This document shows positions 33,086 to 46,901 of a stretch of 64,000 nt of DNA, one piece after another. The notes beneath the pieces are model-generated. The model made no database searches. It worked only from the letters and a program-made list of their open reading frames with translations, and was not told the DNA's origin. This DNA comes from Gadus chalcogrammus (lineage: Eukaryota; Chordata; Actinopteri; Gadiformes; Gadidae): assembly GCF_026213295.1 (NCBI RefSeq), contig NC_079423.1:20790539-20854538 (forward strand), in the 5' to 3' direction. A program made the translations under genes and the position numbers. Positions within the stretch are counted from its first letter, which is position 1; each line of letters opens with the position of its first letter.

Positions 33086-34198
33086 GGTTTCATGGATTCA
33101 TTTATATAACATCACCACATACCACCACATAACACCTGTGCTCGGTTTACTGTTCTCCACTTCATTTCTTTATAGTTTTTCTCGAAATATTCTCCTGTCC
33201 GCACTCCTGTCCGAAACAGGCTTAGGCTATATTGAAACAAATCTATTAAAGGAAAGGCAAAACTTATTTTAAGCCCTGTTTTAATTTTCTCATGGTTAAT
33301 ATATTTCCATTCAGACTAGTATTTTGATATTATTTTTTCCAGAGATTCCTCTGTGTACCACTTAATAGCTCACGGTAGGCAAGGGTACCACAGTTTGAGA
33401 ATCAATGCTATAGAAGAATGAAACAGGCAAGATGATACTGTTGGTGAGATTAGCTCATCCATAGGTCTGGACTGAATTTAGGAAGTATAAAGAGACAAAG
33501 AAACAAGTGACTTATTAATAGAGCATCTACATTTTTACATGTAGAACCTTAGGAACAGTATTATATAACCCGGACAATTATTAAGCGACAAATCACCAAA
33601 ACTAACCAAAAAGCATATTATATTGTTATGCCATTGTATGATTAATTTCTGTCTGAATGCAAAAGAGGCCCTTCTGGAATCATCAGGACCATGCACCCGC
33701 ACCTCAGCCACCGTAACACCCTGCATACCCACATCAGAAGAGTGCTCAACACACTCACACGCACACCTCAGCACCACTGCTGAAAAACATTGTAGGGGAA
33801 ACGCAAGGTAGTACAGTAGATGTTTGCACAGTCTGTGGCTCAGTTATGGCAAACAAGCGTTTTGTTCCCAGTGGCGCACGTCAGAGGCTCCTCAAAGTCT
33901 CTCTTGTCCTATTTAGAAATGGCATTGGATCATGTTCATCACTCAGATAGGTGCTGCACCTTTAGGGCCGAGGGGGGCCGCAATATGATCTCACACAAAC
34001 ACAAACACAGCACATATACATAATCACACAAACACCAAGACAAAGGAATGCACACACACACACATAGATGCACACATTGAAAAACACACATCCACACAAA
34101 CTAGGGTTGGGATTGAAGCCCAGAAGAGCAACTGAAAGGGAAGATGAATTGGTTGCCCTCAGCGTCCAGACTGGTGCTGGAAGTTGGTATCCCTTCAG

Positions 34199-34232
<34 letters not shown>

Positions 34233-34770
34233 TGTCCATCCCTTTCTGTCTGGTGTCATACTCTTTTTTTTTTATATTTTGGTGTGTAGGGTACATAGTC
34301 GTCAATGCACGAACGTGGAAACACAGCTGGCTGATGAAAGTCAAATGCAATAATATACCACACACAGGCAACGAGTCTGCCCCAAGCACACAACAATTTC
34401 AATATTTCCTATTCATGTCTACTGTATGTGCGTGTGTGTTTGTGCATGTGTGTGTATGTGTGTGCGGGCGGGACCAAATGACCCAGAAACCCAGTCCGCA
34501 CCACATTTATCTCCTTTTTCTTTCTATCCCTCTTGTCCCCCTGTCTAATTCGTCATTCTTACCTTATTTAACTCTTTAGCGCCTACGCCCAAGCCCCTGG
34601 TAAAAGTGATTAGAGTGAGCGAGGGACAAAAAAAGTGGCTTGGCGGCCATATATGGGAGAGGGAGAGAGGAAGACTAATGAGCTAACATGGAAGATAGGT
34701 GTGTCATTTAAATCCTTTGTTTCAATTCAATTTTGAACAAGGCAATCAAAAGTGTACTACATCGCTCCAA

Positions 34771-34806
<36 letters not shown>

Positions 34807-35065
34807 TGTACATGCTATATCCATACAGAAATTAGGTCCATCCATGGAGCGCTTCAAATAAACCAGTTGATTTTCCTCTCCTTCCTCGCCATAAGAATTT
34901 CCTTTTTATTTATTTACCCTGAAAAACCAAAGATAACCTCCAACCTTTAACATGTGCCATAAACCTGATAACAGCACCAATGTCTTATTGGTTCAGCCAA
35001 AACACTTGAAACTAATACTGTTTATTAATCCACAATAAATCCATGAGATTAAATGGCTTCACAGA

Positions 35066-35163
<98 letters not shown>

Positions 35164-35196
35164 GTGTGTGTCTGTAGTGTGTGTGTGTATATATAT
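33086..35196. other. No gene seen; microsatellites
   Basis: 33086-34190 is complex sequence with no family I recognise. (CT)n at 34200-34232, (TG)n-rich at 34430-34465 and 34774-34802, long (CT)n at 35069-35160, and a (TG)n/(AT)n run-in to 35196. ORFs here are short or low-complexity. Confidence 0.7.
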
Positions 35197-37148
35197 TAGG
35201 GGTGTGACGAGATCTCGTGCCACGAGATCTTGCGAGATTAAACTCGACGATATTACCCGTCGGGTTAAAAATCTTTCTCGCGAGATTTGTGAGCTATCCA
35301 AACTTCTATTTGTGGCTTGTAGGGGCAGTAATGCGCCTTTTCTACGTCTAGACTGCCAGAACCTAACGTAGGAGAAGGAAAAGAAGAAGAGGAGGAGAAG
35401 GAGGGGAAGCAGGGGAAGCAGCCATAGGCAGCCAGAATGACGTCGGAAAATACCCGTATTACCGTCGAAGATGCCCCCGCCACTTTTAAATCATTTGTTT
35501 GGCAGCATTTTGGGTACCCGGCGGAAATGATGAATGGCAGTAGAGTGACTGATAAGACATGGACAATACCAAGTTGTCAGTGACATACTTGTTGGTCAGA
35601 CTCTGATGCACTATTTGCACTCTGTATTGACGGAGTAGAACTTTGATTTGGTTTTGCACATAATATTGTTTGCATTTGAAAAAAATAGAATTATTTAATT
35701 GTATTTATTTTACTTCAACTTTTATAAATTTTAGTTTTAGTTTCAATTTCATGCATTTAAAGAGTTATAATAAAACATTTCAAAATGCATGTGTAACTCG
35801 GTTAAATAAAAGTCTGTTGGTCCAGTCCTATATTTTGTCATTGTAGTTTTCTTAAAATCTCGTCTCGTCTCTTTCTCGTGAACCGAATATCGTGTCTCGT
35901 CTCCAGTGGCGATTTTGGTTTGGAAACTCTGGTGGGGCCCATGCAGGAAAATATTATAACGCAATCCAGAAATACCACATATTACTACCATCACAACGAA
36001 AAAAAAATGGCAAGTGACAGAGGGGACCAAAATTGCAGCTGAATAATGCCATCACTCAAACGCGAATCTGACGACATATATTAGGCTATTATAGCAATAG
36101 CACCACCAAATGGCAGCGTTCAAGATCTCACAATATCAAAACTCAAGAAAACAACAACGTGGCAACAATAAAAACACAACGGCGCACACCCTTTACACAG
36201 CAATCAATATACAAAGCCACCACTCACAATATACCAAAAAAAGAAGAAGTAGGCCTATGGTTTAAGTTGTATTAAGTTTGCAGGCCACCATACTGTACAA
36301 TTAACAATGAATCTAGCCTGATAGAGTGGTTGCCTATTCAGACCTGGATAATCCTGGGTGAAAATTTAAGTAAGTTTGGGCTAAGATGGTAATTACCTGT
36401 GCTTTAAGGACAGTGCTGTCTGGTCTCCTTTGTGTGGCTGAGGTGAAACACAAGCATTTTTTTCCGCTTGAACCACTCCTGGTTGAACGATCTATTCTTG
36501 TCCTTTCCCTCTTGAATAATGATTAAATCCGTCGGGCGATGTGGTCCCAAACGTTTTATCTCCAACTTCTGTTCAAGTGCTAAATCTCACATGAGACAGA
36601 TACTCAACACGATTCATCATTTAATGAATGAAACGTCCATTTGTTGTTATTTACTGTAACTGTAACAGTAACTACGTTAGCTAGCTAGCAAGATCTGATC
36701 GGCTCCCGCCGTAAACCCCGCCCTTTCTACAAATCAGCCAATGAGAAGAGCTTTGGGGCACTAAACTTCTGGCCCCACCGCCGAAACAGAAGCGGGCGCT
36801 GCGCACGCGCTTGCTCGCGCAACAGCACCAGTTTTCTACACTGCAGCAGACAGGGCCATCTCGGCTGGGCCCCACCGAGCGGAACAGACGAGACGGAGCA
36901 ACAAACTATTTCACACACTACTACACTACAACAATTGCGTTCATCAAATTAAAAGTGCGGACATGTAATTAATTATTAACAATTAATGTATTATTAACTT
37001 ATGCTCAATGACATTTAAAAAAAAGAAAAGAAAAGTATAATCGTGCCCTGCACGGCAGCGTTCTCTGGTGGGGCCGTGCCCCACTGGCCCCTAATGCAAA
37101 GACGCCACTGCTCGTCTCGTCTCGTGAGCTGAGTGTATCGTCACACCC

Positions 37149-37151
<3 letters not shown>
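35197..37151. mobile_element. hAT element, ATATATAT flanks, holding another hAT
   Basis: TIRs are TAGGGGTGTGACGAGATCTC and, inverted, TAGGGGTGTGACGATACACT. Flanks are ATATATAT at 35189-35196 and 37152-37159, but both lie in AT repeats, so the duplication is only suggestive. Subterminal CTCGT/ACGAG repeats mark both ends. The interior is split by the element at 35904-37110. Confidence 0.85.
35904..37110. mobile_element. hAT element nested in the previous one
   Basis: Left end CAGTGGCGATTTTGGTTTGG, right end (inverted) CAGTGGCGTCTTTGCATTAG. CTCGTCTC occurs on both sides (35896-35903 and 37111-37118), in a CTCGT-rich target, so partial chance matching is possible. The inner sequence near both ends shares CTCTGGTGGGGCC in opposite placement. 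GC-rich 36700-36890 may be the old 5' region; no transposase ORF. Confidence 0.82.
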
Positions 37152-39439
<2,288 letters not shown>

Positions 39440-40215
39440 CGCAAATATAACCTCGCCCTCGTACACATACTGTCTCAAAAACAATCTCTCTCTAGTACAC
39501 GTACCATCTCAAAGAAAACCTCTCTCTTGTACAAGTACTGTCTCAAATGCAACCTCTCTCTTGTACACGTACCGTCTCAAAGACAACCTCTCTTGTGCAC
39601 TTGCTGTCGCAAATACAACCTCTCTCGTACACGTACTGACTCAAATACAACCTCTCCCACGTACGCGTACTGACTCAAATTCAACCTCTTCCGTACTACT
39701 GACACAAATACAACCTCTCCTGTACACGTTGTGGTATCCCGATGCTCGGTTGAGCCGGAATCCACGGACAAAACTCGCTTGGCTTTGGGGTTTTAGCCAT
39801 TTCAGGCATTTATTTAACAATCAACTCAACAATCAAACCATAAAGGAGATGCGGTCTCTCGGGCCTCCGTGGGCCTCTAGGCTCTCTCACTGCCACGAGC
39901 ACTTCCTTCCTGCTCCCGTGCTTTCGGCCAGGTGTCCCCCAATCACCCTGATTGGGGTGCCGAAAGGGCTGCTCTCCATCGCCGGCTGGTGGGTGGGGGT
40001 GGTATACCCAGTCCTTTACGGTACCCCGGGCCTGTCCAGGCCGAGGCTTCCGTGGCGGGATGCCACAACGTACTGACTCAAATATAACCTCTCCCGTACA
40101 CGTACTGACTCAAATACAACCTCTCCCGTACACGTACTGACTCAAATACAACCTCTCTCATATATGTACACGTACTGACTCAAATGCAACCTTCTCTCGT
40201 ACACATACTTTGTGT
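39440..40215 (+). repeat. Minisatellite with ~28-bp unit, split by a solo LTR
   Basis: Units such as ACACGTACTGACTCAAATAC followed by AACCTCTC repeat about ten times before 39729 and about five times after 40068. Within 39440-39730 the units are diverged (CTGTCTCAAA, CTGACTCAAA variants); after the LTR they are more uniform. Confidence 0.9.
39730..40067 (-). mobile_element. Solo LTR, 338 bp, with 4-bp duplication
   Basis: Begins TGTGGTATCCCG and ends CGGGATGCCACA (TG...CA with inverted-repeat termini), flanked by ACGT on both sides (39726-39729 and 40068-40071). An AATAAA is present on the minus strand near 39815, suggesting minus orientation. No internal retroviral or gypsy sequence is left, so it formed by LTR-LTR recombination. 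The target is the middle of the minisatellite. Confidence 0.85.
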
Positions 40216-40308
40216 CTATGTTTGTGTTTATTTCCTGTTGGCAGTGTTCTAGCCCAGCCTTTCTCAAACTTTTTTCAGCCAGGGCACCTTTCAAAAGTGC
40301 ATAAAATC

Positions 40309-41491
40309 CAGACATGGGGGACTCGAGTCACAAGACTTGACTCGAGTCAGACTCGAGTCGCAAATTTGAGGACTTGAGACTTGCTTGACTAACACTGATA
40401 AAAGACTCGACTTGACTTTGACTTGATCTTCATGACTTGAGACTTGACTTAGACTTGAGACAGATGACTCGAAATGACTTTTTTAAAGTTAGATTAAATG
40501 TTGGATATGGGATTTGCGATACGCCAGCAGATTTTAAAAATACACATCTCAAATGGTCCTACCCCCTCTCGTTCAACGCTGACTCTGACTCCACCCATTC
40601 CAAGTACATGGACGCGCAATCACGCAAGAGCGCGAACACAGATGCACGAGAGTGAGCCAGGCTAGCTAGGTTGGATTTTAGGGTTGTCTTCTAGTGCTAG
40701 GTCCAAATGTGGATTAGCTAGTTAGCTAGCTCCAGTAGCTACCGCAGGATAACAACAAACAGAAGCTTGCTCTGGGTCACGAGCTTTGAGTACGTGCACG
40801 TGCACGAAGGGGTCACTCGCGGGGAGCGGGGGAGGGGGAGTGCAGTACGACCGTTTGATTGACGTACTTACTGTCCAATGCAACTCGGTGGTTCTGAAAA
40901 TCATTGGCTGGAGTTTTTCGAGCCCTGCCCGTTCCACAGATGATTGACTTGTTTAATTTTCATGTCAGTAGGCTACTTCTAACTCAGTGGCTGTAAGTGG
41001 GTTATAATAATGATTTCAAGTGATTTTCAAGTAAAATTACACCGTCAGAGCCAGAGCGTCAGACTGGGCTGTTCTCAGCATACCGCAAAAAAATTAAGAG
41101 GGTTCAAGTTCCAGTCCCCAAATTCAGTTGAACCACTACCTGGACATTTGTGATGGACAGAGCTGCCTTCAGTTTTGGGCCTATTCACATAATGGTTTTG
41201 GAATGTTTTGAATAGTTTGAGTTATTGTTAATGTTAAGACATTGTTATTGTTAATGTTGAAATAAAACTCAACTTATGAACCACTTACTCTACCGATTTT
41301 TAAATGTGGAAACTGGGTTAGATGATAAGATTTTTGTATGACTTGACTTGTGACTTGCTTGACCTGAGCAATGACTTGCCTTGTGACTTGCTTGATTCTC
41401 ACCACAGTGACTTGGGACTTGCTTGAGACTTGAAGGTTATGACTTGAGACTTGCTTGTGACTTGCACATGAGTGACTTACCCCCACCTCTG
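40309..41491. mobile_element. hAT element nested 54 bases inside the previous one
   Basis: Ends CAGACATGGGGGACTCGAGT and (inverted) CAGAGGTGGGGGTAAGTCAC. ATAAAATC on both sides (40301-40308 and 41492-41499). Both subterminal regions are arrays of GACTTG/ACTCGAGTC motifs, probably transposase-binding sites. A fragment of the same family is at 60649-60840. No ORF of note. Confidence 0.93.
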
Positions 41492-41866
41492 ATAAAATCT
41501 CAAGGCACCCCAGTGTAAAATATGATTAAAAACGACACTGCATAGCCTAAACGTAAATGCAAATGTCCTGTTTATTTAGACAGGACAGTAATGAACAGAG
41601 CATAATACAACTTTAAATATTAATAATAACAACTTCATAGCAACTTTATAGCACCTTTAAAAACACAGGTTTACAAAGTGCTTCACAAAAAAATAAATCA
41701 GAGACACAAATGCCATAAAACCATAAGAGGTGGACCGCCCAAGCTATACAGCAACACAGGTAATACAAGAACCCAACAAATTGAGACCAGGAGAACTCAA
41801 ATGAAGTGCAGAGATAGCAGGAATGTTTTTCCATCATAGTGCTTGTTTCCATCCGTGCCATACGCG

Positions 41867-41975
<109 letters not shown>

Positions 41976-42001
41976 TATTCAATGACATGTCTGTGGATAT
42001 T

Positions 42002-42036
42002 GAATGCCGTGTGTAATTTTATTACACACGGCATTC
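42002..42036. repeat. Perfect 15-bp-arm hairpin
   Basis: GAATGCCGTGTGTAA-TTTTA-TTACACACGGCATTC, arms fully complementary. It lies just after the (CA)n tract within the outer hAT. Confidence 0.9.
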
Positions 42037-42241
42037 TTTATTACATATGTTAGAAAGAATGTATTTATGTATTCAATATATTCATATATGTCATATATGA
42101 AATGTCAGATTTGTATTTATTTATTTATTTTTTATTTTTTATTAAATGTCAGAATACGTAATTTTTTGGCGGCACCCCTGACACAGTCACGGGGCACCCC
42201 AGGGTGCCGCGGCACCCACTTTGAGAAAGGCTGTTCTAGCC

Positions 42242-42859
42242 CATCGTTATATTCCCATAAGAAGCAGAGGTCAGGGTATGATACTAAATGGTTAGTATCA
42301 TATTATCTGTGTTATCTGTGCTGATTTATTTGTTAAAAATAAGTTATGTTGTCTTGTTCTCAAGATGATGTCCTGGAAGAAAACAATTTGTTGTCCTTTA
42401 ACTTTTGATTGAATTACTTTTAAATGCAGGTGGACTGTATTTAGCAATAAAAAAAATATATATCGCAAATAGAATATGGTTATTTTCGAGATGTGATCAG
42501 ATTCCTTTGACCGTATTTCTTAATAAGTGAAGTAACTGAAATGAAGACTACACAATCCATACTTAATCCATTTATATTGAACCACAACTTAATTAGAATT
42601 TGACAAATACTTTTGTATTGTAACCTAAACACTGAAACCAAGAAAAAACATGCACACAAACACATTTGTGTGGCCAGTGAGTGACATCAGCTGAAACTAA
42701 TTTTATTTGGAAGTAAAAATGAGGAAGAGTCTCACACGCAATATCCTGGATGACTCCACAAAAGGGTTTGAGAAAAACAAACATTTTAAATGACCAACCT
42801 TTCAGACACCTTCAGGTTATATATTACCGTTAATGAACTCTGTAAACCTGCATAAAAGA
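42242..42859. other. No gene seen
   Basis: AT-rich complex sequence between the hAT at 40255 and the SINE tail; no family recognised and no convincing ORF. Confidence 0.6.
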
Positions 42860-43082
42860 TAAACTGCAATATCATGGTGCTCTAATAAGTTGTGGTCACT
42901 GAAAGCGCCTCACATTCTCATACTGCCGGCGGTTTCAATCATGCAAGGTAGGGCTGTACGGTATGGACTAAAATGTATATCACGGTATGATTTGAGGCAA
43001 AGACGGTAACGGTATTATATCACGGTATGTTAATTTTTCTTCTAATTTCGATATAAATGCTTCTGAAGGGGTAAAATACTGA

Positions 43083-43439
43083 TTAGGCAGCAAACAACAT
43101 AAAGATTTCTTTCTCCATTTGTTCGTGGACCTTTCTGTATAGTTTTGGCATCTCAATTTGGCTGAAGTGTGTGCGGGCAGGTGACGCGTACCTAGGATCT
43201 AGTGTTTTGACCATCTCTTTAAAGCCCATTCTATCGACATTTTGAATGGGAACCATGTCCTTACACAGGTAAACAGTGATGGCGTTTGTTTTCTCGTTCC
43301 ACAGCTGGCTTTTTTTGTTGTAAGGGCTGGCCTTAGAAAAACCGTCAGCGTCTGTCTCGTACGGTGTGGAATCAGAGCTCGTGAAGGGACTATAGAGCTC
43401 GTAAGTCCGCCCCTTCCGGAAGACCCCCATTGGACCCAT
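43083..43439 (-). pseudogene. hAT (ZBED1-like) transposase N-terminal region fragment
   Basis: A 118-codon minus-strand frame. SQLWNEKTNAITVYLCKDM, VPIQNVDRMGFKEMVKTLD, PRYASPARTHFSQIEMPKLY and RKVHEQMEKEI match the segment between the BED finger and the catalytic core of Ac-like hAT transposases (pattern ...I...DM.P...VE..GF..M...L..RY..PSR..F....(I/L)P.LY). The preceding residues are still ORF but unrecognised, and the catalytic core is missing. Deleted copy. Confidence 0.8.
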
Positions 43440-43944
43440 GAGATCGCAAATTATGAATGGGTTTCAATGGAGAGAAAATAATTATTTGCAGGTCCGAGTC
43501 TTTATATGCCCTGGAATACACACGTTGTTTGTGGATTTAAATTAAAAATTGTCATGCCAAGAGTTTGACCGTTTATTGTGCAATTGTTCAGTTAAAGGCT
43601 GTAGAGAAAACAAAATGAGAAAGAATTCACGTCTCGTATGTAACGTCATGCTCCGTGCAACTGGCGTGGACAAGACTGACAATCTCCCCATCGGCATAAC
43701 TGAAAATCTACACATGCCAGACTAATAATGGTTTTCACCTCTTTCGATGCTGTTGTCCTCCCGTTGGAAAAAAGCGGTGAAGTGGAGGCTGTTTCAGTGG
43801 GCTGTGGACGGTCTCGATTCAAGGTGCCCAGAAGTAGATATCTCCATTCACTCCAATACTAGTGGGGAACAGGAATGTGTCTCCGCAAAAAATGACTGGA
43901 ATCAATCAAAGGCTCATAATTATCTTTATGCCATGTACTAAAAA

Positions 43945-44350
43945 ATTATTGTTAATTGTTAATAGCCTTATAAACATTTCAGTTGTGTTAGTATTTAATT
44001 TTTAATTTCTTTGTTTAGCTATGTATGACAGTTAACAATGTTGGTGTAGGCCTATTACAAATATTTAAGTGGGTAGGCTACTCCAACCTCGTTGGAGTAG
44101 CCTAAATGTAACGTATACTTCTATGGTCGGTAAACAATGCGACTGCGATTACTCAGACCTCTCACTTATGATGCCACAATGCTAAAAAAAAAGAATATTT
44201 CTGCATCCGGTACGTCATGAACTAGGGCGTGGCTAGGCTCCCATGATGCGGAAGCATATCTCTCCTTGATGTTGCCCTGCGCCATTGAGCAGTTTACATA
44301 GGAATGAATGGGCGCCATTCCGGAATCCGGTGTCCATTATCTAATATGTC
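43945..44350 (+). repeat. Dispersed repeat X, copy 2
   Basis: Same orientation and order of blocks as 14880-15370 (see there). This copy lacks the ACAATGCAACAATGC duplication and differs by scattered substitutions and small indels. Confidence 0.7.
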
Positions 44351-44900
44351 CATTGAGTCTATCGGAAGGGGCGGAATTACGAGCTCTATAAGCACGCAGG
44401 CACGCAGCAAGCACGCAGGTGCGCAGCAAGCGTGCCTCTGTGCTTCGTGCTTGCAATACTGCTTGAGAAGGCAGTATCGCTGTCAAATCCGTCCCTGGGA
44501 AAAATAACGTTGCGCCGAATTGAAAAAATAAACGTTTCGTTACCATATTTTCAGTAGTTGCTCGTAACTTTACTTTTTACATGAAAAAGTAGTAACGTTG
44601 ATGTATACACACTCGGGGTGTAATGGTGCACTGAAGTCACGGTTTGGTTCATACCTCGGTTCAGACATCACGGTTCGGTATGAGTTCGGTACAATGAAGG
44701 GAACTACTGTACTACTGTAAGTGACTGGGAAACCAAAGTTTTCCCACAATTGCGACCTCAATTAAATTAAATTCAAATCACTTCATTCGTCCCCGAGGGG
44801 CAAATTTAAAGGGGGCACATGACAGTAGCTTAAAAAACACAAGACACAGTCAACAAACATAATGACGCGGGCGGGTCCTCTAACTCTTGTGGGTCGCCGC

Positions 44901-45495
44901 TAGGGCTGGGATAAACGATTATTTTTTAAACGATTAATCTAGCGATTATTTTTTCGATGCATCGATTAATCTAACGATTCATTTTTTCAGTCCGATTCGA
45001 TTTTGATTCGATTCGATTATCGATTATCTCCCCATTAATTGACTAATAGCAATTTATACATGTTGATTTACATATATGAATGAAAAAAATATGAATTCCT
45101 TAACATTTCAATACATGTTTATTGCCTTTAAATTCCAAAATAAAAGTGCAAAGTAATGCATTCTTAGAATTCTACGGTGCTCGGTCATCTGCAGCTGCTA
45201 CCGGGTGACGCCTCTTCAGGTGCTGGTGAATTGCTGTGGTGCTAGAATGGAAAGTCATCTCCATTTTGCAAAGACGACATATCACGGAATCGTTTCCTTT
45301 TACATTAAATAATTCCCATACTTTAGAGGAACGAGTGCATGGCGCCTTGCACTTATGAAAGTCTGAGGAGCCACTCGCGTTGCTACTACGCTCCGGCGCC
45401 GCCCATCTTTTTTTTTTAATCGACGCACATTTTCCGCGTCGACGTAATTTATGCGTCGACGTCATCGATTACGTCGACGCGTCGTCCCAGCCCTA
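44901..45495 (-). mobile_element. hAT, third level of the nest
   Basis: Ends TAGGGCTGGGATAAACGATT and (inverted) TAGGGCTGGGACGACGCGTC. Flanks GTCGCCGC (44893-44900) and GTCGCCAC (45496-45503) agree at 7 of 8. Encodes the BED-finger fragment at 45172-45465. Confidence 0.9.
45172..45465 (-). pseudogene. BED zinc finger fragment of a hAT transposase
   Basis: A 97-codon minus-strand frame starting [20 protein letters not shown]. It contains [20 protein letters not shown], then [20 protein letters not shown] and RHP, which is the BED pattern: aromatic W..F, C-x2-C, H-x4-H. The frame ends soon after, so the transposase core has been lost. The finger would bind the transposon ends. Confidence 0.83.
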
Positions 45496-46375
45496 GTCGC
45501 CACCACTCGCCATACTCGTCTTTAGTGCTTCTATCTCTGAACGCATATCGGAGTTCGCGTTCTACTCATGCTCGAGATCTTGCGGTCGGGGAACGTGAGC
45601 CAGATATGATGAATCTTAAAGACTGCGTCGGGTTCTCTGACTCTCTGGTACTTCCACAACAAAGACTCGTAGTGGGGGGTTTTTATTGTCGGCCATGCTG
45701 GAGAAGGAATTGGTGGAAAGGAACTTTGGCTTTGACTCTCTGAAGTCCAGATTGTAACGCTACGTGGAGGAGAAGGGATTGTTGCCGTATGCGGGACAGC
45801 TGTAAGTTCACATCGGGTCCATGTCATTTCTCCTACATTGTTCCGACCTCTCGGTCGTATGCGGACTCCTCCGGCTGGACTCCTCCCGCTACTCCGCTGC
45901 CGGAGGAGTCCGCATACGACGAGTTTAGTTGTCCCTGAAAAACTTGCGTATCTATCTAACATTAGTTACGCATTACATTAATTTATTCGCACGCCGGTTT
46001 TATTAAATTTTATACTGTGTATTCTCTGTGTAAATACATGCACCACACCGTGACATCCGTACCGATTCGATTCAATACAAATACATGCATTGTTACACCC
46101 CTAATACACACAACACTGTCTACCGGTCACACCGGTCTCACGATAACGTCAAAATCCATATACCGTAGCGCAAATTTACACTGGTGTACTTTCTATACCG
46201 TCTATACCGTACACCCCTAATGCAAGGCAACATCCAGCTTGTCGGGAGCAGGGGTTGGATATCTTGCTCAGAGACACGCCAACACTTAGCTAGAAGGAGC
46301 CAGGGATTGAACCAGCAACTTTGGCCAGCAACCAGGCAACCTTCTCTACCTACTGAGCTACAGGCAGCCTACAAG

Positions 46376-46896
46376 CAACTAGTAGAGAGTGAAACACAGA
46401 TGTGTTTAAGGACCTCAAGCGCAGAGGGTGCTGCAGATTGCTCACTAGATACCATCAGCGGCGTCCCTCTATTTAGTGGATGAGTGGTCTAGGGCAGCAC
46501 CATGGAGTGCTTCATGAGTCGTTGGCTATTCCTCATCTGTGTTATTCCAAGTCAGCACATTCTCCCACTGCCTGAGTCTCTTCCTGTTGAAACTTCTTAG
46601 ACCTCTTCTAATTAGAGAAATTGACTTGAAGATGAATAATAATCATGAGCATGCAGTAATTGAAGAGATAACGAGGGAGAAAGAAGGCGAAAGGGAGGGA
46701 GGGAGGGAGAGAAAGAGTCTGACAGTTGGAAGGTCATCTGCTTCCTTTTCACTCTGTTGGGCTGTTCTCTCCTCCTCTGCGGCCATTCCATCCGCAAGGC
46801 CCAACAGAGATTTATAAGGAGGAGATGGTGGGAGTGTATAATAGTTTATGTATCTGTGTGTGTATCTATGAGGGGCCGCCTGGAACATAATTCATA
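46376..46896. other. No gene seen
   Basis: Complex sequence between the SINE head and the gypsy LTR, with a GA-rich tract at 46665-46715. No recognised family; could be unique host DNA. Confidence 0.6.
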
Positions 46897-46901
46897 CTTG
46901 G

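Larger units (their letters stand above)
44613..46103. mobile_element. hAT with perfect 8-bp duplication, second level of the nest
   Basis: Ends TCGGGGTGTAATGGTGCACT and (inverted) TAGGGGTGTAACAATGCATG. ATACACAC on both sides (44605-44612 and 46104-46111). It shares both ends with the element framing 7258-15596, and its short TIR resembles those at 57207 and 61123. Holds the third-level hAT at 44901. Confidence 0.92.
42949..46219 (-). mobile_element. hAT with perfect 8-bp duplication, inserted in the SINE
   Basis: Ends TAGGGCTGTACGGTATGGAC and (inverted) TAGGGGTGTACGGTATAGAC. ATGCAAGG lies on both sides (42941-42948 and 46220-46227). It carries a ZBED-type transposase fragment on the minus strand (43083-43439), repeat X copy 2 (43945-44350), and a second hAT at 44613-46103. 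43391-43425 and 44358-44388 are inverted copies of GAGCTCGTAA...CCGCCCCTTCCGG. Confidence 0.92.
42860..46375 (-). mobile_element. tRNA-derived SINE, split by a hAT nest
   Basis: On the minus strand the head at 46375-46224 reads GCCTGTAGCTCAGTAGGTAG (A box) and GGTTCAATCCCTGG (B box), then GAGCAAGATATCCAACCCC and CCCGACAAGCTGGATGTTGC. Coding resumes beyond the hAT at 42948 with ATGATTGAAACCGCCGGCAG and GAATGTGAGGCGCTTTCAGT, then a tail near 42860-42900. Head, body (GAGCAAGA... GCCTTGCATG...) and GGCGCTTT tail follow the order of a common teleost tRNA-SINE. An RNA polymerase III promoter is implied by the A and B boxes. Confidence 0.82.

Noticed and set aside
39440..40215. Repeat-spacer look of the array at 39.4-40.2 kb as a CRISPR
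   Set aside because: Units are contiguous without unique spacers, diverge gradually, and lie in a vertebrate genome.
46303..46365. A functional tRNA gene on the minus strand
   Set aside because: A and B boxes are present but no cloverleaf of normal length is evident, and the sequence continues into a SINE body.
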